Source: UBA6115 sp964629345 | GTDB taxonomy: Bacteria > Bacillota > Clostridia > Christensenellales > Aristaeellaceae | Assembly (NCBI GenBank): GCA_964629345.1 | Contig: CAZVSG010000088.1 | Coordinates: 1 to 9,357, forward strand | Length of the DNA stretch: 9,357 nt | Direction of reading: 5' to 3' | Translations under genes and position numbers: made by a program | Part shown: positions 1-6,486 of the stretch, one piece after another | Position numbering within the stretch: position 1 is the first letter of the stretch | Layout: each line of letters begins with the position of its first letter | The notes under the pieces: model-generated | What the model saw: the letters and a program-made list of their open reading frames with translations, nothing else | Database searches by the model: none | What the model was told of the DNA's origin: nothing

Positions 1-38
1 AAAAGAGCGGCTGCGCCGCGGTTCCCCAAAAATGGCCG

Positions 39-56
39 CTTGCTTTTGAAAACAAG
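39..56. promoter_or_regulatory. Imperfect dyad upstream of the beta-glucosidase promoter
   Basis: CTTG-C-TTTT-G-AAAA-CAAG forms two 8-base arms that are complementary apart from one extra C at 43. The centre is a single base, so it cannot fold as an RNA hairpin, but it has the shape of a protein-binding dyad. It ends 11 bp before the candidate -35 box at 68-73, where an activator site or UP-like element could lie. No regulator gene is nearby, and the family of any binding protein is unknown. Confidence 0.25.
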
Positions 57-67
57 GCATCCGGGGC

Positions 68-95
68 TTGAATAACAGCGCGGGGCGCATATAAT
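68..95 (+). promoter_or_regulatory. Candidate sigma-A promoter for the beta-glucosidase gene
   Basis: The -35 box is TTGAAT (68-73; four of six consensus bases) and the -10 box is a perfect TATAAT (90-95), with a 16-bp spacer. Transcription would start near 102, giving a leader of about 120 nt before the ATG at 222. No other gene start lies between, so the likely target is the GH1 gene. The -35 match and the slightly short spacer leave some doubt. Confidence 0.6.
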
Positions 96-126
96 GGAGC
101 AGCGAAAAGTGCACAGGCTGCACTGA

Positions 127-162
127 CCGGACCCGTATCGCATGGCCGGCATGACGGTCCGG
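127..162 (+). promoter_or_regulatory. Stable hairpin in the beta-glucosidase 5' leader
   Basis: The left arm (127-136) pairs with ACGGTCCGG (154-162) over 9 bp with one bulged C. Inside, CATG (141-144) can pair with CATG (150-153) around a GCCGG loop. No U tract follows, so it is not a complete intrinsic terminator. It lies between the predicted start site near 102 and the start codon at 222. It could stabilise the mRNA, bind a protein or act as an attenuator element. It matches no riboswitch class I recognise. Confidence 0.4.
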
Positions 163-221
163 CCCGCGGTCTCCATCAATTGATTTTGATGAATTTGACG
201 CAATCATCAAGCGAAGGCGGT

Positions 222-1589
222 ATGAGTATGGGATTCAGGGATGATTTCATCTGGGGCGCGGCGACCGCGTCCTATCAGGTCGAGGGCGCGGCGTATGAGG
301 ACGGCAGAGGCCTCTCCGTCTGGGACCGATTCAGCCATACGCCCGGGAAAGTGTTCGAGGGACATACCGGGGACGTGTCCTGCGACCATTATCACCTGCT
401 GGAGACGGACCTTGACCTGATGGCTTCGCTTGGCATGCGGAATTACCGTTTCTCCGTCTCCTGGCCGCGCCTGATGCCCGAGGGGACCGGGACGGTGAAT
501 GAGAAAGGTGTTTCCTTCTATGACAGGATGATCGACGGCCTGCTCAGGCGGGGCATCCGTCCGTTCATGACCCTGTTTCATTGGGATTACCCGGTCGCGC
601 TGCAGCAAAGGGGCAGCTGGGAGAATCCAGACAGCCCGAATTGGTTTGAGGACTACGTTGCGCTGTGCGCGAAGCGATTCGGGGACAGGGTGCATGACTT
701 TATCCCCTTCAACGAGCCGCAGTGCTTCATCGGCCTGGGCTACGAGCTGGGAGCCCACGCGCCGGGGCTCAGGCTGCCGCTGGATGCCGTCATTCCCATG
801 AGCCACAACGTCCTTCTGGCCAACGGAAAGGCGGTGGACGTCCTGCGTCAGACAGTCCGGGGCGCAAGGGTCAGCTATGCCCCCTGCGGCGACACGATGA
901 TGCCCCTGACCGAGGCCAGGGAAGATATCGACGCGGCGCGCACGGCGTATTTTGATATCTCCGAGGATGCTGAACGCAGGTTATGGAACGTTTCCTGGTG
1001 GAGCGATCCTGTGATGCTGTGCGAATATCCGAAGCAGGGGCTGAAGCACTTCGAGCGTTTCCTGCCAAAGAGCTGGGAGCAGGATCTCAAGACCATCCAT
1101 CGAAAACTGGATTATTACGGGCAGAACATCTACTGCGGGCGGTACGTGAAGGCTGCGGAAAACCTGCGCGGCTGGGAGGACGTGCCCCATCTTCCCGGGA
1201 TCGCAAAGACAGCCAGCGAATGGCCCGTCACGCCCGATTGCCTCTACTGGGGCCCCCGGTTCCTGTATGAGCGTTACAGGACCCCCATCCTCATCACGGA
1301 AAACGGGATGGCTTCGCACGATGCGGTATCCCTTGACGGACAAGTCCATGATCCGGCGAGGGAGAACTATCTGCACCGTTATCTGAGGGCGCTCAGACGC
1401 GCCGCGGAAGAAGGGACCGACGTGGCCGGATACTTCCAATGGACCCTGTTTGACAATTTTGAATGGGCCAAGGGTTATTCCGAACGTTTCGGGATGGTGT
1501 ATGTGGATTTCCAGACGCTGGAACGCATCCCGAAGGACTCTGCTTTCTGGTACAACGAAGTCATGAAAACCAACGGCAGCAACCTTTGA
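222..1589 (+). CDS. Glycoside hydrolase family 1 beta-glucosidase
   Basis: This is a retaining GH1 enzyme that cleaves terminal beta-glycosidic bonds, probably of cellobiose and other beta-glucosides, in the cytoplasm; no signal peptide is visible. It has 455 residues, the usual GH1 length. Visible marks, counting from the ATG at 222, are: the N-terminal block FIWGAATASYQVEGA with glycone-binding Q19; FHWD (H120, W121); the acid/base E165 in FNEP; the nucleophile E360 in ITENG; and the glycone-site block NFEW (E414, W415). The loop after NFEW lacks the Ser/Lys/Tyr pattern of 6-phospho-beta-glucosidases, so an unphosphorylated substrate is more likely. The frame is open back to a TTG at 180, but GH1 homology begins near FRDDFIWG and a GAAGG lies just before 222. 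The ATG at 228 is a close alternative. The neighbouring reductase converges, so this gene is probably monocistronic. Exact specificity (glucosidase, galactosidase or fucosidase) cannot be read here. Confidence 0.93.
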   Translation: MSMGFRDDFIWGAATASYQVEGAAYEDGRGLSVWDRFSHTPGKVFEGHTGDVSCDHYHLLETDLDLMASLGMRNYRFSVSWPRLMPEGTGTVNEKGVSFYDRMIDGLLRRGIRPFMTLFHWDYPVALQQRGSWENPDSPNWFEDYVALCAKRFGDRVHDFIPFNEPQCFIGLGYELGAHAPGLRLPLDAVIPMSHNVLLANGKAVDVLRQTVRGARVSYAPCGDTMMPLTEAREDIDAARTAYFDISEDAERRLWNVSWWSDPVMLCEYPKQGLKHFERFLPKSWEQDLKTIHRKLDYYGQNIYCGRYVKAAENLRGWEDVPHLPGIAKTASEWPVTPDCLYWGPRFLYERYRTPILITENGMASHDAVSLDGQVHDPARENYLHRYLRALRRAAEEGTDVAGYFQWTLFDNFEWAKGYSERFGMVYVDFQTLERIPKDSAFWYNEVMKTNGSNL

Positions 1590-1622
1590 CCGGCCTGCGG
1601 AGGAACCGCGCCCATTGCTGCC
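1575..1622. terminator. Hairpin over the convergent stop codons
   Basis: GGCAGCAA (1575-1582) and TTGCTGCC (1615-1622) form a perfect 8-bp stem. Between them GCGG (1597-1600) and CCGC (1606-1609) form a small inner stem. The structure spans the beta-glucosidase stop (1587-1589) and reaches the last base of the reductase stop (1622-1624). On the minus strand it is followed within 6 nt by four Ts; on the plus strand no U tract follows. It may end the reductase transcript and weakly separate the two genes. The long loop makes it unconventional. Confidence 0.4.
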
Positions 1623-2464
1623 TATAAATAGAAGATCCTCTTGACGTTCGCCGGATCCGTATGCGGAAGCCCGGCGGGCTTTCCCCTGTCCAGCAGCGTG
1701 ATGGCGGCCATGTCGGCGGCGCTGAGCTGAAAGTCGAAGACGTCAAAATTCTCCCTGATGCGCTCCCTGCGGGTGGATTTGGGCAGCGCGCTGATGCCGC
1801 GCTGGATCAGCCACCGCAGGCAGACCTGCGCCGTTGTCTTCCCGTACTTTTCGCCGATGGAAACCAGCATCGGGTTGTCAAGCAGGTCGGTCTTCCCCTG
1901 TGAGAAAGGGCCCCAGGCTTGGGGGACGGTGCTATATTCCCTCAGCGAGTCCTCCATCTCATGCCGCTGGTGGTAGGGATGGATCTCCAGTTGGTCGACC
2001 GCCGGGAAGACGTCGTTGTGCAGCGCCAGATCCGTCAGCCTGTCCGCGTAGAAGTTGGAGACCCCGACGGCCAGGGTACGCCCTCCCCTGTATGCTTCGC
2101 ACACCGCGCGCCACGCCCCGTAGTAGTCCCCGAAAGGATGGTGGATCAGATACAGGTCCACATAATCCATCCCCAGCTTGTGAAGGGACATCTCCAGCGC
2201 GGCCTTTGCCTTCTCATACCCCATGTCGCTGATCCACAGCTTGGTGGTGATGAACAGCTCCTTCCTGGGGATGCCGCTGTTCCTGACGGCGCGGCCGACA
2301 GCTTCCTCGTTGCCATAGAACTGCGCCGTATCGATGAGCCTGTAGCCGATCTCCAGGGCGTCGGAAACCGAACGTTCGCATACAGTAAGGTCATTGATCA
2401 GATACGTCCCAAAACCGATCAGGGGCATGGCTGCGCCGGTGGACAGGGTGACAGCCGTTTTCAT
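1622..2464 (-). CDS. Aldo/keto reductase, NADPH-type
   Basis: This is a soluble AKR-superfamily oxidoreductase that reduces an aldehyde or ketone to an alcohol; the substrate is unknown. It has 280 residues, normal for the bacterial 2,5-diketogluconate reductase-like group. The catalytic tetrad is complete: D45 and Y50 in RLIDTAQFYGNE, K75 in FITTKLW, and H108 in LYLIHHPFGDYYG. VGVSNF (133-138) and the cofactor segment ALPKS with K229, S230 and R235 are present, the usual NADPH pattern. The His-Pro-Phe-Gly-Asp-Tyr-Tyr stretch and WGPFSQG (184-190) place it in a subgroup common in Firmicutes. The frame stays open 47 codons further upstream to 2605, but homology starts at MKTAVTLSTG and an AAAGGAGG lies 10 nt before the ATG at 2464, so the short start is chosen. 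It is transcribed alone, converging on the beta-glucosidase and diverging from the heat-shock operon. Confidence 0.93.
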   Translation of the reverse strand: MKTAVTLSTGAAMPLIGFGTYLINDLTVCERSVSDALEIGYRLIDTAQFYGNEEAVGRAVRNSGIPRKELFITTKLWISDMGYEKAKAALEMSLHKLGMDYVDLYLIHHPFGDYYGAWRAVCEAYRGGRTLAVGVSNFYADRLTDLALHNDVFPAVDQLEIHPYHQRHEMEDSLREYSTVPQAWGPFSQGKTDLLDNPMLVSIGEKYGKTTAQVCLRWLIQRGISALPKSTRRERIRENFDVFDFQLSAADMAAITLLDRGKPAGLPHTDPANVKRIFYL

Positions 2465-2474
2465 TCCTTCTGTT

Positions 2475-2482
2475 CCTCCTTT
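2475..2482 (-). promoter_or_regulatory. Ribosome-binding site fixing the reductase start
   Basis: The minus strand reads AAAGGAGG here, a near-perfect Shine-Dalgarno sequence 10 nt before the ATG at 2464. It decides against the upstream in-frame starts as far as 2605. A second purine run, GAAGGA, lies directly against the ATG, too close to serve. Confidence 0.8.
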
Positions 2483-2874
2483 GATCTTGGATGAATGCGA
2501 AGCTGAAAGAAATGAACGAGATGCAGATTGGGTCAGTGGGAGTATCCCGCCAAGCTCATCAGGATATTGTTGCCCTTTTCGAGTGTCCATTACCATCCTG
2601 ACCATCCCGCGTTCCTTCAGCTTTTATGAATGGACCGCACGGATCCGGACACCCCCATCTTAGCAGTGGGGATATGAAGTGGCAAGCGTTGGCTGGGCAA
2701 CCTGTTTGATCAAGGATTTCTGTCGATGCCCTGAGCCGAATATTCCCGGATATCACAGGCCGGGCCGCGCTGTGCAGCATGACCGGTTTCTTTTAGCATA
2801 CTGAAACGATCCGATGACGCTGTGCCGGAGCGCTTCACACTGCCCGTGCGGATGATAATTCATCACAGTCGGTA
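2483..2874. other. Divergent intergenic spacer between reductase and hrcA
   Basis: About 390 bp separate the reductase ribosome-binding site from the hrcA promoter. The short open frames here resemble no known protein, and none has both a good ribosome-binding site and neighbour-like codon use, so I call no gene. The spacer holds a candidate minus-strand promoter (2657-2685). A 14-bp palindrome, GATGA-TAAT-TCATC (2851-2864), lies just upstream of the hrcA -35 box. I see no RNA gene, repeat or mobile-element end. Confidence 0.6.
2657..2685 (-). promoter_or_regulatory. Candidate promoter for the aldo/keto reductase
   Basis: Read on the minus strand, TTGCCA (2685-2680; five of six consensus bases) and TAAGAT (2662-2657; four of six) are separated by exactly 17 bp. 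Transcription would start near 2650, giving a leader of about 185 nt before the ATG at 2464. That long leader and the moderate -10 match keep this tentative. Confidence 0.4.
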
Positions 2875-2903
2875 TTGACAAAGCGGGTATGTCATGGTAT
2901 GTT
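2875..2903 (+). promoter_or_regulatory. Sigma-A promoter of the hrcA-grpE-dnaK-dnaJ operon
   Basis: The -35 box is a perfect TTGACA (2875-2880) and the -10 box is TATGTT (2898-2903; four of six), with a 17-bp spacer. The predicted start near 2910 lies at the edge of the CIRCE element. HrcA bound there would therefore block transcription, the usual layout of this operon in Gram-positive bacteria. Confidence 0.85.
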
Positions 2904-2913
2904 GAAGCAGTTG

Positions 2914-2940
2914 TTAGCACTCTACCGCATCGAGTGCTAA
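2914..2940 (+). promoter_or_regulatory. CIRCE operator (HrcA binding site)
   Basis: The sequence is TTAGCACTC-N9-GAGTGCTAA, a perfect 9-bp inverted repeat with a 9-nt spacer and an exact match to the CIRCE consensus. It lies directly downstream of the promoter and 33 nt before the hrcA start. By established knowledge of this system, HrcA dimers bind it at normal temperature and GroE helps keep HrcA active; heat frees GroE for other clients and derepresses the operon. As RNA, the same repeat can form a hairpin in the 5' leader. Confidence 0.98.
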
Positions 2941-2973
2941 CAGACCGGGCCGGCAGGGGGAAAGGAGGCAGTC

Positions 2974-4002
2974 GTGGAAGACCGGAAAAAGCGTATTTTG
3001 CAGGCTGTCATCGAGGACTACGTCCTGACCGCCATCCCCGTCGGCTCCAGGACCGTCGCGCGCAAGTACCTGAAGAACCTGTCCAGCGCGACCATCCGCA
3101 ATGAGATGAGCGACCTGGAGGACCTGGGATACCTGGAGCAGCCCCACGTCTCCGCGGGGCGCGTTCCAAACGCGAGGGCTTACCGGCTGTACGTGGACAT
3201 GCTGCTGGAAAACGGCCTGACCCCGGACGGCGGGGATGAGGAGATCAGGCAGAAACTCATCAGCCGCATCAGCCACCTGGAGGACGTCGTCATCAGCACG
3301 GCCCATGCCCTGGCGGAGTTCACCCGCTATGCCTCCATCGTGATGATGCCCAGGCAGGAGGAACTGCGCATTGGGTCCCTTCAGCTGGTGCCTGTCTCAC
3401 GGGCCGCGGCGCTTCTGGTGATCGTGACAGACGGCGGCATCATCAGGGACACCATGGTGCGCGTCTCGGAAGCGCTTGACGCCGACGCGCTGTATGCCAT
3501 CAGCCGCATGCTCACTGAACGCTTCAAGGGCAGGACACTGAAGGAAGTCCAGCACCTGCTCAAGGAATTTGCTGTCCGTGCGCCCAGCGATCCGCAGGTG
3601 CTCCAGGGCATTCAGGACCTGTCCGCCCAGATGGAGAAACAGAGCGCGGCGGACAGCCTGACGGTTTCCGGTTCCCACAACATCCTCGGCTTTCCGGAAT
3701 ACCATGACTCGGCCAAGGCCAGGCAGCTGCTCGCAGCGCTGGAGGACAAGGACAGGCTGATGTCACTGATCAGCGAATCAGGGGAGCTCTCCCTGACAGT
3801 CCATATCGGGCCCGAAACAGGCATCCCGGAGATGAGCGAGTGCAGCGTGGCACTGGCGGAGTACAGAATCGGACGCGGCCAGCGCGGCGCCATCGGAATC
3901 ATCGGTCCGACCCGCATGCCCTACGCGAGGGTGTTCAGCACCCTCCGCCTGTTCAGCCAGGCATTGACTGGCTTTTTCCAAAGCGATGGGAGTGCGGAAT
4001 AA
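2974..4002 (+). CDS. hrcA: Heat-inducible transcription repressor HrcA
   Basis: HrcA is the repressor of CIRCE-controlled heat-shock operons, here its own. At 342 residues it matches the usual family length. The N-terminal winged helix-turn-helix is plain: IPVGSRTVARKYL (21-33), SSATIRNEMSDLEDLGYLEQ (37-56) and the wing SAGRVPNARAYRLYVD (60-75). The remainder is the GAF-like ligand and dimerisation part with its inserted segment, ending in IGIIGPTRMPYARVFSTLR. Translation begins at a GTG (2974) placed 5 nt after AAAGGAGG (2961-2968). It is the first gene of the operon, and the grpE start follows its stop by 15 nt. The position directly behind a perfect CIRCE makes autoregulation very likely. 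Nothing is missing or broken. Confidence 0.98.
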   Translation: MEDRKKRILQAVIEDYVLTAIPVGSRTVARKYLKNLSSATIRNEMSDLEDLGYLEQPHVSAGRVPNARAYRLYVDMLLENGLTPDGGDEEIRQKLISRISHLEDVVISTAHALAEFTRYASIVMMPRQEELRIGSLQLVPVSRAAALLVIVTDGGIIRDTMVRVSEALDADALYAISRMLTERFKGRTLKEVQHLLKEFAVRAPSDPQVLQGIQDLSAQMEKQSAADSLTVSGSHNILGFPEYHDSAKARQLLAALEDKDRLMSLISESGELSLTVHIGPETGIPEMSECSVALAEYRIGRGQRGAIGIIGPTRMPYARVFSTLRLFSQALTGFFQSDGSAE

Positions 4003-4007
4003 ACCAT

Positions 4008-4013
4008 GGAGGA
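4008..4013 (+). promoter_or_regulatory. Ribosome-binding site fixing the grpE start
   Basis: GGAGGA (4008-4013) lies 4-5 nt before the ATG at 4018 and overlaps codons 1-3 of the alternative start at 4006. The ATG at 4006 has no purine-rich sequence before it, so 4018 is the better start. Using 4006 would add only four residues. Confidence 0.65.
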
Positions 4014-4017
4014 AGAT

Positions 4018-4560
4018 ATGACAAAAAAGGAACCGAAGCCCGTCGAAACGCAAGAGGAAGTGAAGGCCGAAAGCGCAGAACAGGAAACCTGCGGGCGCGA
4101 ACAGACTGAGATCGAAAGGAAACTGGCCGAGGCTGAAAAGCTGAGGGATGAGTACCTCTCCCTTGCGCAGCGTGTGCAGGCAGATTTTGATAATTTCCGC
4201 CGCCGCAACCGCCAGGTCGCTTCGGACAGCTTTGAAGACGGTGCGCGGGCCTTCATCAAGACCATCCTTCCGGTGTGCGACAACCTGGAGCGCGCGCTGA
4301 AGGAATACCGGGAAAATGATCCGCTGTACGAGGGTGTCCAGCTGGTCATGCGACAGCTGATGGACGCCCTCAGCCAGCGCGGTGTCCAGGTGGTTTCCCG
4401 CCAGGGCGAAGTCTTTGACCCGACGCTGGAGGACGCCGTCGCACCGGGCGACACCGGGGAAGGCGAACCGGGCACCGTCTGTGAGGTGCTTCAAAAAGGT
4501 TATCGGATGGGGGACGTCATCCTGCGCCATGCAATGGTCAGGGTCGTTCCCAGCCTTTGA
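4018..4560 (+). CDS. grpE: Nucleotide exchange factor GrpE
   Basis: GrpE is the cochaperone that opens the DnaK nucleotide cleft to release ADP, resetting the chaperone; it acts as a dimer in the cytoplasm. Its 180 residues are typical. A charged, disordered N-terminus (1-30) leads into the long dimerising helix (about 31-70: IERKLAEAEKLRDEYLSLAQ, then FDNFRRRNR). A helical bundle follows (about 75-120). The C-terminal beta domain contacts DnaK and carries the family pattern GEVFDPTLEDAV (130-141) and GYRMGDVILRHAMVRV (161-176). The start at 4018 is preferred over the in-frame ATG at 4006 because of its ribosome-binding site. The gene lies 15 nt after hrcA and 37 nt before dnaK, within one transcript. 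The long helix can act as a thermosensor in known GrpEs; whether this one does is not visible. Confidence 0.97.
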   Translation: MTKKEPKPVETQEEVKAESAEQETCGREQTEIERKLAEAEKLRDEYLSLAQRVQADFDNFRRRNRQVASDSFEDGARAFIKTILPVCDNLERALKEYRENDPLYEGVQLVMRQLMDALSQRGVQVVSRQGEVFDPTLEDAVAPGDTGEGEPGTVCEVLQKGYRMGDVILRHAMVRVVPSL

Positions 4561-4597
4561 CATATCAAACCAAGAACAGTTAACGGAGGAAGCATAA

Positions 4598-6424
4598 ATG
4601 GCAAAAATCATCGGCATTGACCTTGGCACCACGAACTCCTGCGTCGCCGTCATGGAAGGCGGGGAGCCGGTCGTCATCGCAAACTCTGAAGGCTCCAGGA
4701 CCACGCCGTCCGTCGTCGCCTTCACCAAGGAAGGCGAGCGCCTTGTCGGGCAGATCGCCAAGCGTCAGGCGATCACCAACCCTGAGCGCACCATCTCATC
4801 CATCAAGCGCAAGATGGGAACCAACCATAAAGTATCCATCGACGGCAAGGAGTACACGCCCCAGGAAATTTCCGCAATGATCCTGCAGAAGCTGAAGAAG
4901 GACGCGGAGTCCTATCTGGGCGAGACGGTCACACAGGCCGTCATCACCGTGCCCGCCTACTTCTCCGACTCCCAGCGCCAGGCGACCAAGGACGCCGGCA
5001 GGATCGCGGGGCTTGAAGTGATGCGCATCATCAATGAGCCGACCGCGGCTTCGCTTGCCTACGGCCTAGACAAGGAAAAGCCGCACAAGATCCTGGTGTA
5101 CGACCTGGGCGGAGGCACCTTCGACGTGAGCATCCTGGAGATCGGCGACGGCGTGTTTGAAGTGCTGGCGACCAACGGCGACACCAGGCTGGGCGGCGAC
5201 GACTTTGACGACAGGATCGTGGATTACATCGCCGAGACCTTCCGCAAGGAAAACGGGATCGATCTGAAGAAGGACCGCATGGCCTGGCAGCGGCTGAAAG
5301 AGGCGGCGGAGAAGGCAAAGGTCGACCTTTCCGGCGTCATGGCCGCCAACATCAACCTGCCGTTCATCACCGCAGACGCAAGCGGTCCCAAGCATCTGGA
5401 CATCACCCTGACCCGGGCCAAGTTCAACGAACTGACGTACGATCTGGTCGAGCGGACCATCGGGCCGATGCAGACCGCGCTGAAGGATGCCAATCTGACA
5501 GTCTCCCAGATCGAGAAGGTCATCCTTGTGGGCGGGTCCACCCGCATCCCCGCGGTGCAGGAAGCCGTGAAGAACGTGACCGGCAAGGAACCCTTCAAGG
5601 GGATCAACCCGGATGAGTGCGTCGCCATCGGCGCGGCCATCCAGGCCGGCGTCCTGGGCGGCGAGGTGAAGGACGTGCTGCTGCTGGACGTCACGCCGCT
5701 CAGCCTCGGCATTGAGACGGAGGGCCATATCTTTACCAAGCTCATCGAGCGCAATACCACCATCCCGACGGAGAAATCCCAGATCTTCTCAACCGCCGCC
5801 GACGGTCAGACGACCGTTGAGATCCACGTGCTGCAGGGCGAGCGCCCCATGGCGTACGACAACAAGACCCTGGGCCGCTTCCAGCTGACCGGCATCCCGG
5901 CCGCGCCCCGCGGCGTACCGCAGATCGAGGTCAAGTTCACCATCGATAAGAACGGCATCGTATCCGTCACCGCCAAGGACATGGGCACCGGCAACACCCA
6001 GAACGTCACGATCACCGCATCGACCAACCTGACGGAGGACGAGATCAAGCAGCGCGTCAAGGAATCGGAGCAGTTTGCCGAGGAGGACAAGCGCCGCAAG
6101 GAAGAAGTCGAGATCCTCAACCGCGCCGACAGCTTCCAGTATGAGATCGAGAAACAGCTGCGCGAGAACGGCGACAAGCTCTCCGGCGAGGATAAAGCGA
6201 CGGTCCAGAGCGAGATCAACGCTTTCAAGAAAGTCCGCGAGGGCGGCAACGCCCAGGCCATCAAGTCGGCGATGGATGAAGCCACCCAGAAGATATACGC
6301 CATCTTTGGAAAGCTGTACCAGAACCAGGGCGGCGGACAGGGACAGGGCGGCCCGTCCCCTGAACAGGGCGGACCGCAGTCCAATCCCGACGGCAGCGTC
6401 GATGTCGAGGGAGATGTCCATTAA
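4598..6424 (+). CDS. dnaK: Molecular chaperone DnaK (Hsp70)
   Basis: DnaK is the ATP-driven Hsp70 chaperone that binds exposed hydrophobic peptide segments. At 608 residues it is close to Gram-positive DnaKs (Bacillus about 611) and shorter than the E. coli protein (638). The ATPase domain shows IDLGTTNS (7-14), VYDLGGGTFDVS (167-178) and VILVGGSTRIP (308-318). The linker VLLLDVTPLSLG (360-371) joins it to the peptide-binding domain (to about 475). A helical lid follows (about 480-575), then a Gly/Gln/Pro-rich tail. The N-terminal quadrant lacks the roughly 25-residue insert of Gram-negative DnaKs, which supports a Firmicute host. GGAGG (4585-4589) lies 8 nt before the ATG. The last residues, VDVEGDVH, differ from the acidic aromatic tail usual in bacterial DnaKs; the stop is clean and no frameshift is evident. 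It is the third gene of the CIRCE operon. Confidence 0.99.
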   Translation: MAKIIGIDLGTTNSCVAVMEGGEPVVIANSEGSRTTPSVVAFTKEGERLVGQIAKRQAITNPERTISSIKRKMGTNHKVSIDGKEYTPQEISAMILQKLKKDAESYLGETVTQAVITVPAYFSDSQRQATKDAGRIAGLEVMRIINEPTAASLAYGLDKEKPHKILVYDLGGGTFDVSILEIGDGVFEVLATNGDTRLGGDDFDDRIVDYIAETFRKENGIDLKKDRMAWQRLKEAAEKAKVDLSGVMAANINLPFITADASGPKHLDITLTRAKFNELTYDLVERTIGPMQTALKDANLTVSQIEKVILVGGSTRIPAVQEAVKNVTGKEPFKGINPDECVAIGAAIQAGVLGGEVKDVLLLDVTPLSLGIETEGHIFTKLIERNTTIPTEKSQIFSTAADGQTTVEIHVLQGERPMAYDNKTLGRFQLTGIPAAPRGVPQIEVKFTIDKNGIVSVTAKDMGTGNTQNVTITASTNLTEDEIKQRVKESEQFAEEDKRRKEEVEILNRADSFQYEIEKQLRENGDKLSGEDKATVQSEINAFKKVREGGNAQAIKSAMDEATQKIYAIFGKLYQNQGGGQGQGGPSPEQGGPQSNPDGSVDVEGDVH

Positions 6425-6436
6425 GTCAGCCCAGGC

Positions 6437-6463
6437 GTCAGGCCGGCCGGTGGCCGGCCTGAT
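6437..6463 (+). promoter_or_regulatory. GC-rich hairpin between dnaK and dnaJ
   Basis: TCAGGCCGGCC (6438-6448) and GGCCGGCCTGA (6452-6462) form a perfect 11-bp stem around GGT; a G-U pair (6437/6463) can extend it in RNA. It lies 13 nt after the dnaK stop and ends 5 nt before the GGGAGG at 6469 that precedes dnaJ. The following sequence (GATTTG) has no run of Us, so it is not a full intrinsic terminator. It probably lowers dnaJ output relative to dnaK, or protects the dnaK 3' end after mRNA processing. Confidence 0.6.
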
Positions 6464-6486
6464 TTGCCGGGAGGCGAAAGGATGCT

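Noticed and set aside
1..19. Small GCGGC-TGC-GCCGC hairpin at the window edge as a minus-strand terminator
   Set aside because: The stem is only 5 bp and no minus-strand gene in the window leads into it; without the sequence to the left it cannot be judged.
180..221. Upstream TTG and ATG starts (180, 189) for the beta-glucosidase
   Set aside because: The added residues match nothing in GH1 proteins and have no good ribosome-binding site; family homology begins just after the ATG at 222.
2465..2605. A 47-residue N-terminal extension of the aldo/keto reductase
   Set aside because: A strong ribosome-binding site (2475-2482) lies inside it and AKR homology starts at 2464; the extension is low-complexity polar sequence.
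2759..2796. GCCGG...CCGGT followed by TTCTTTT as a terminator
   Set aside because: The stem is weak with a long loop, and no plus-strand gene ends upstream of it.
3778..4761. Long minus-strand open frame across hrcA, grpE and dnaK
   Set aside because: It runs antisense through three certain genes, has no recognisable domain, and is the usual by-product of GC-rich codon use.
5066..5728. Long minus-strand open frames opposite dnaK
   Set aside because: Antisense shadows of conserved DnaK codons, with no family resemblance and no suitable start signals.
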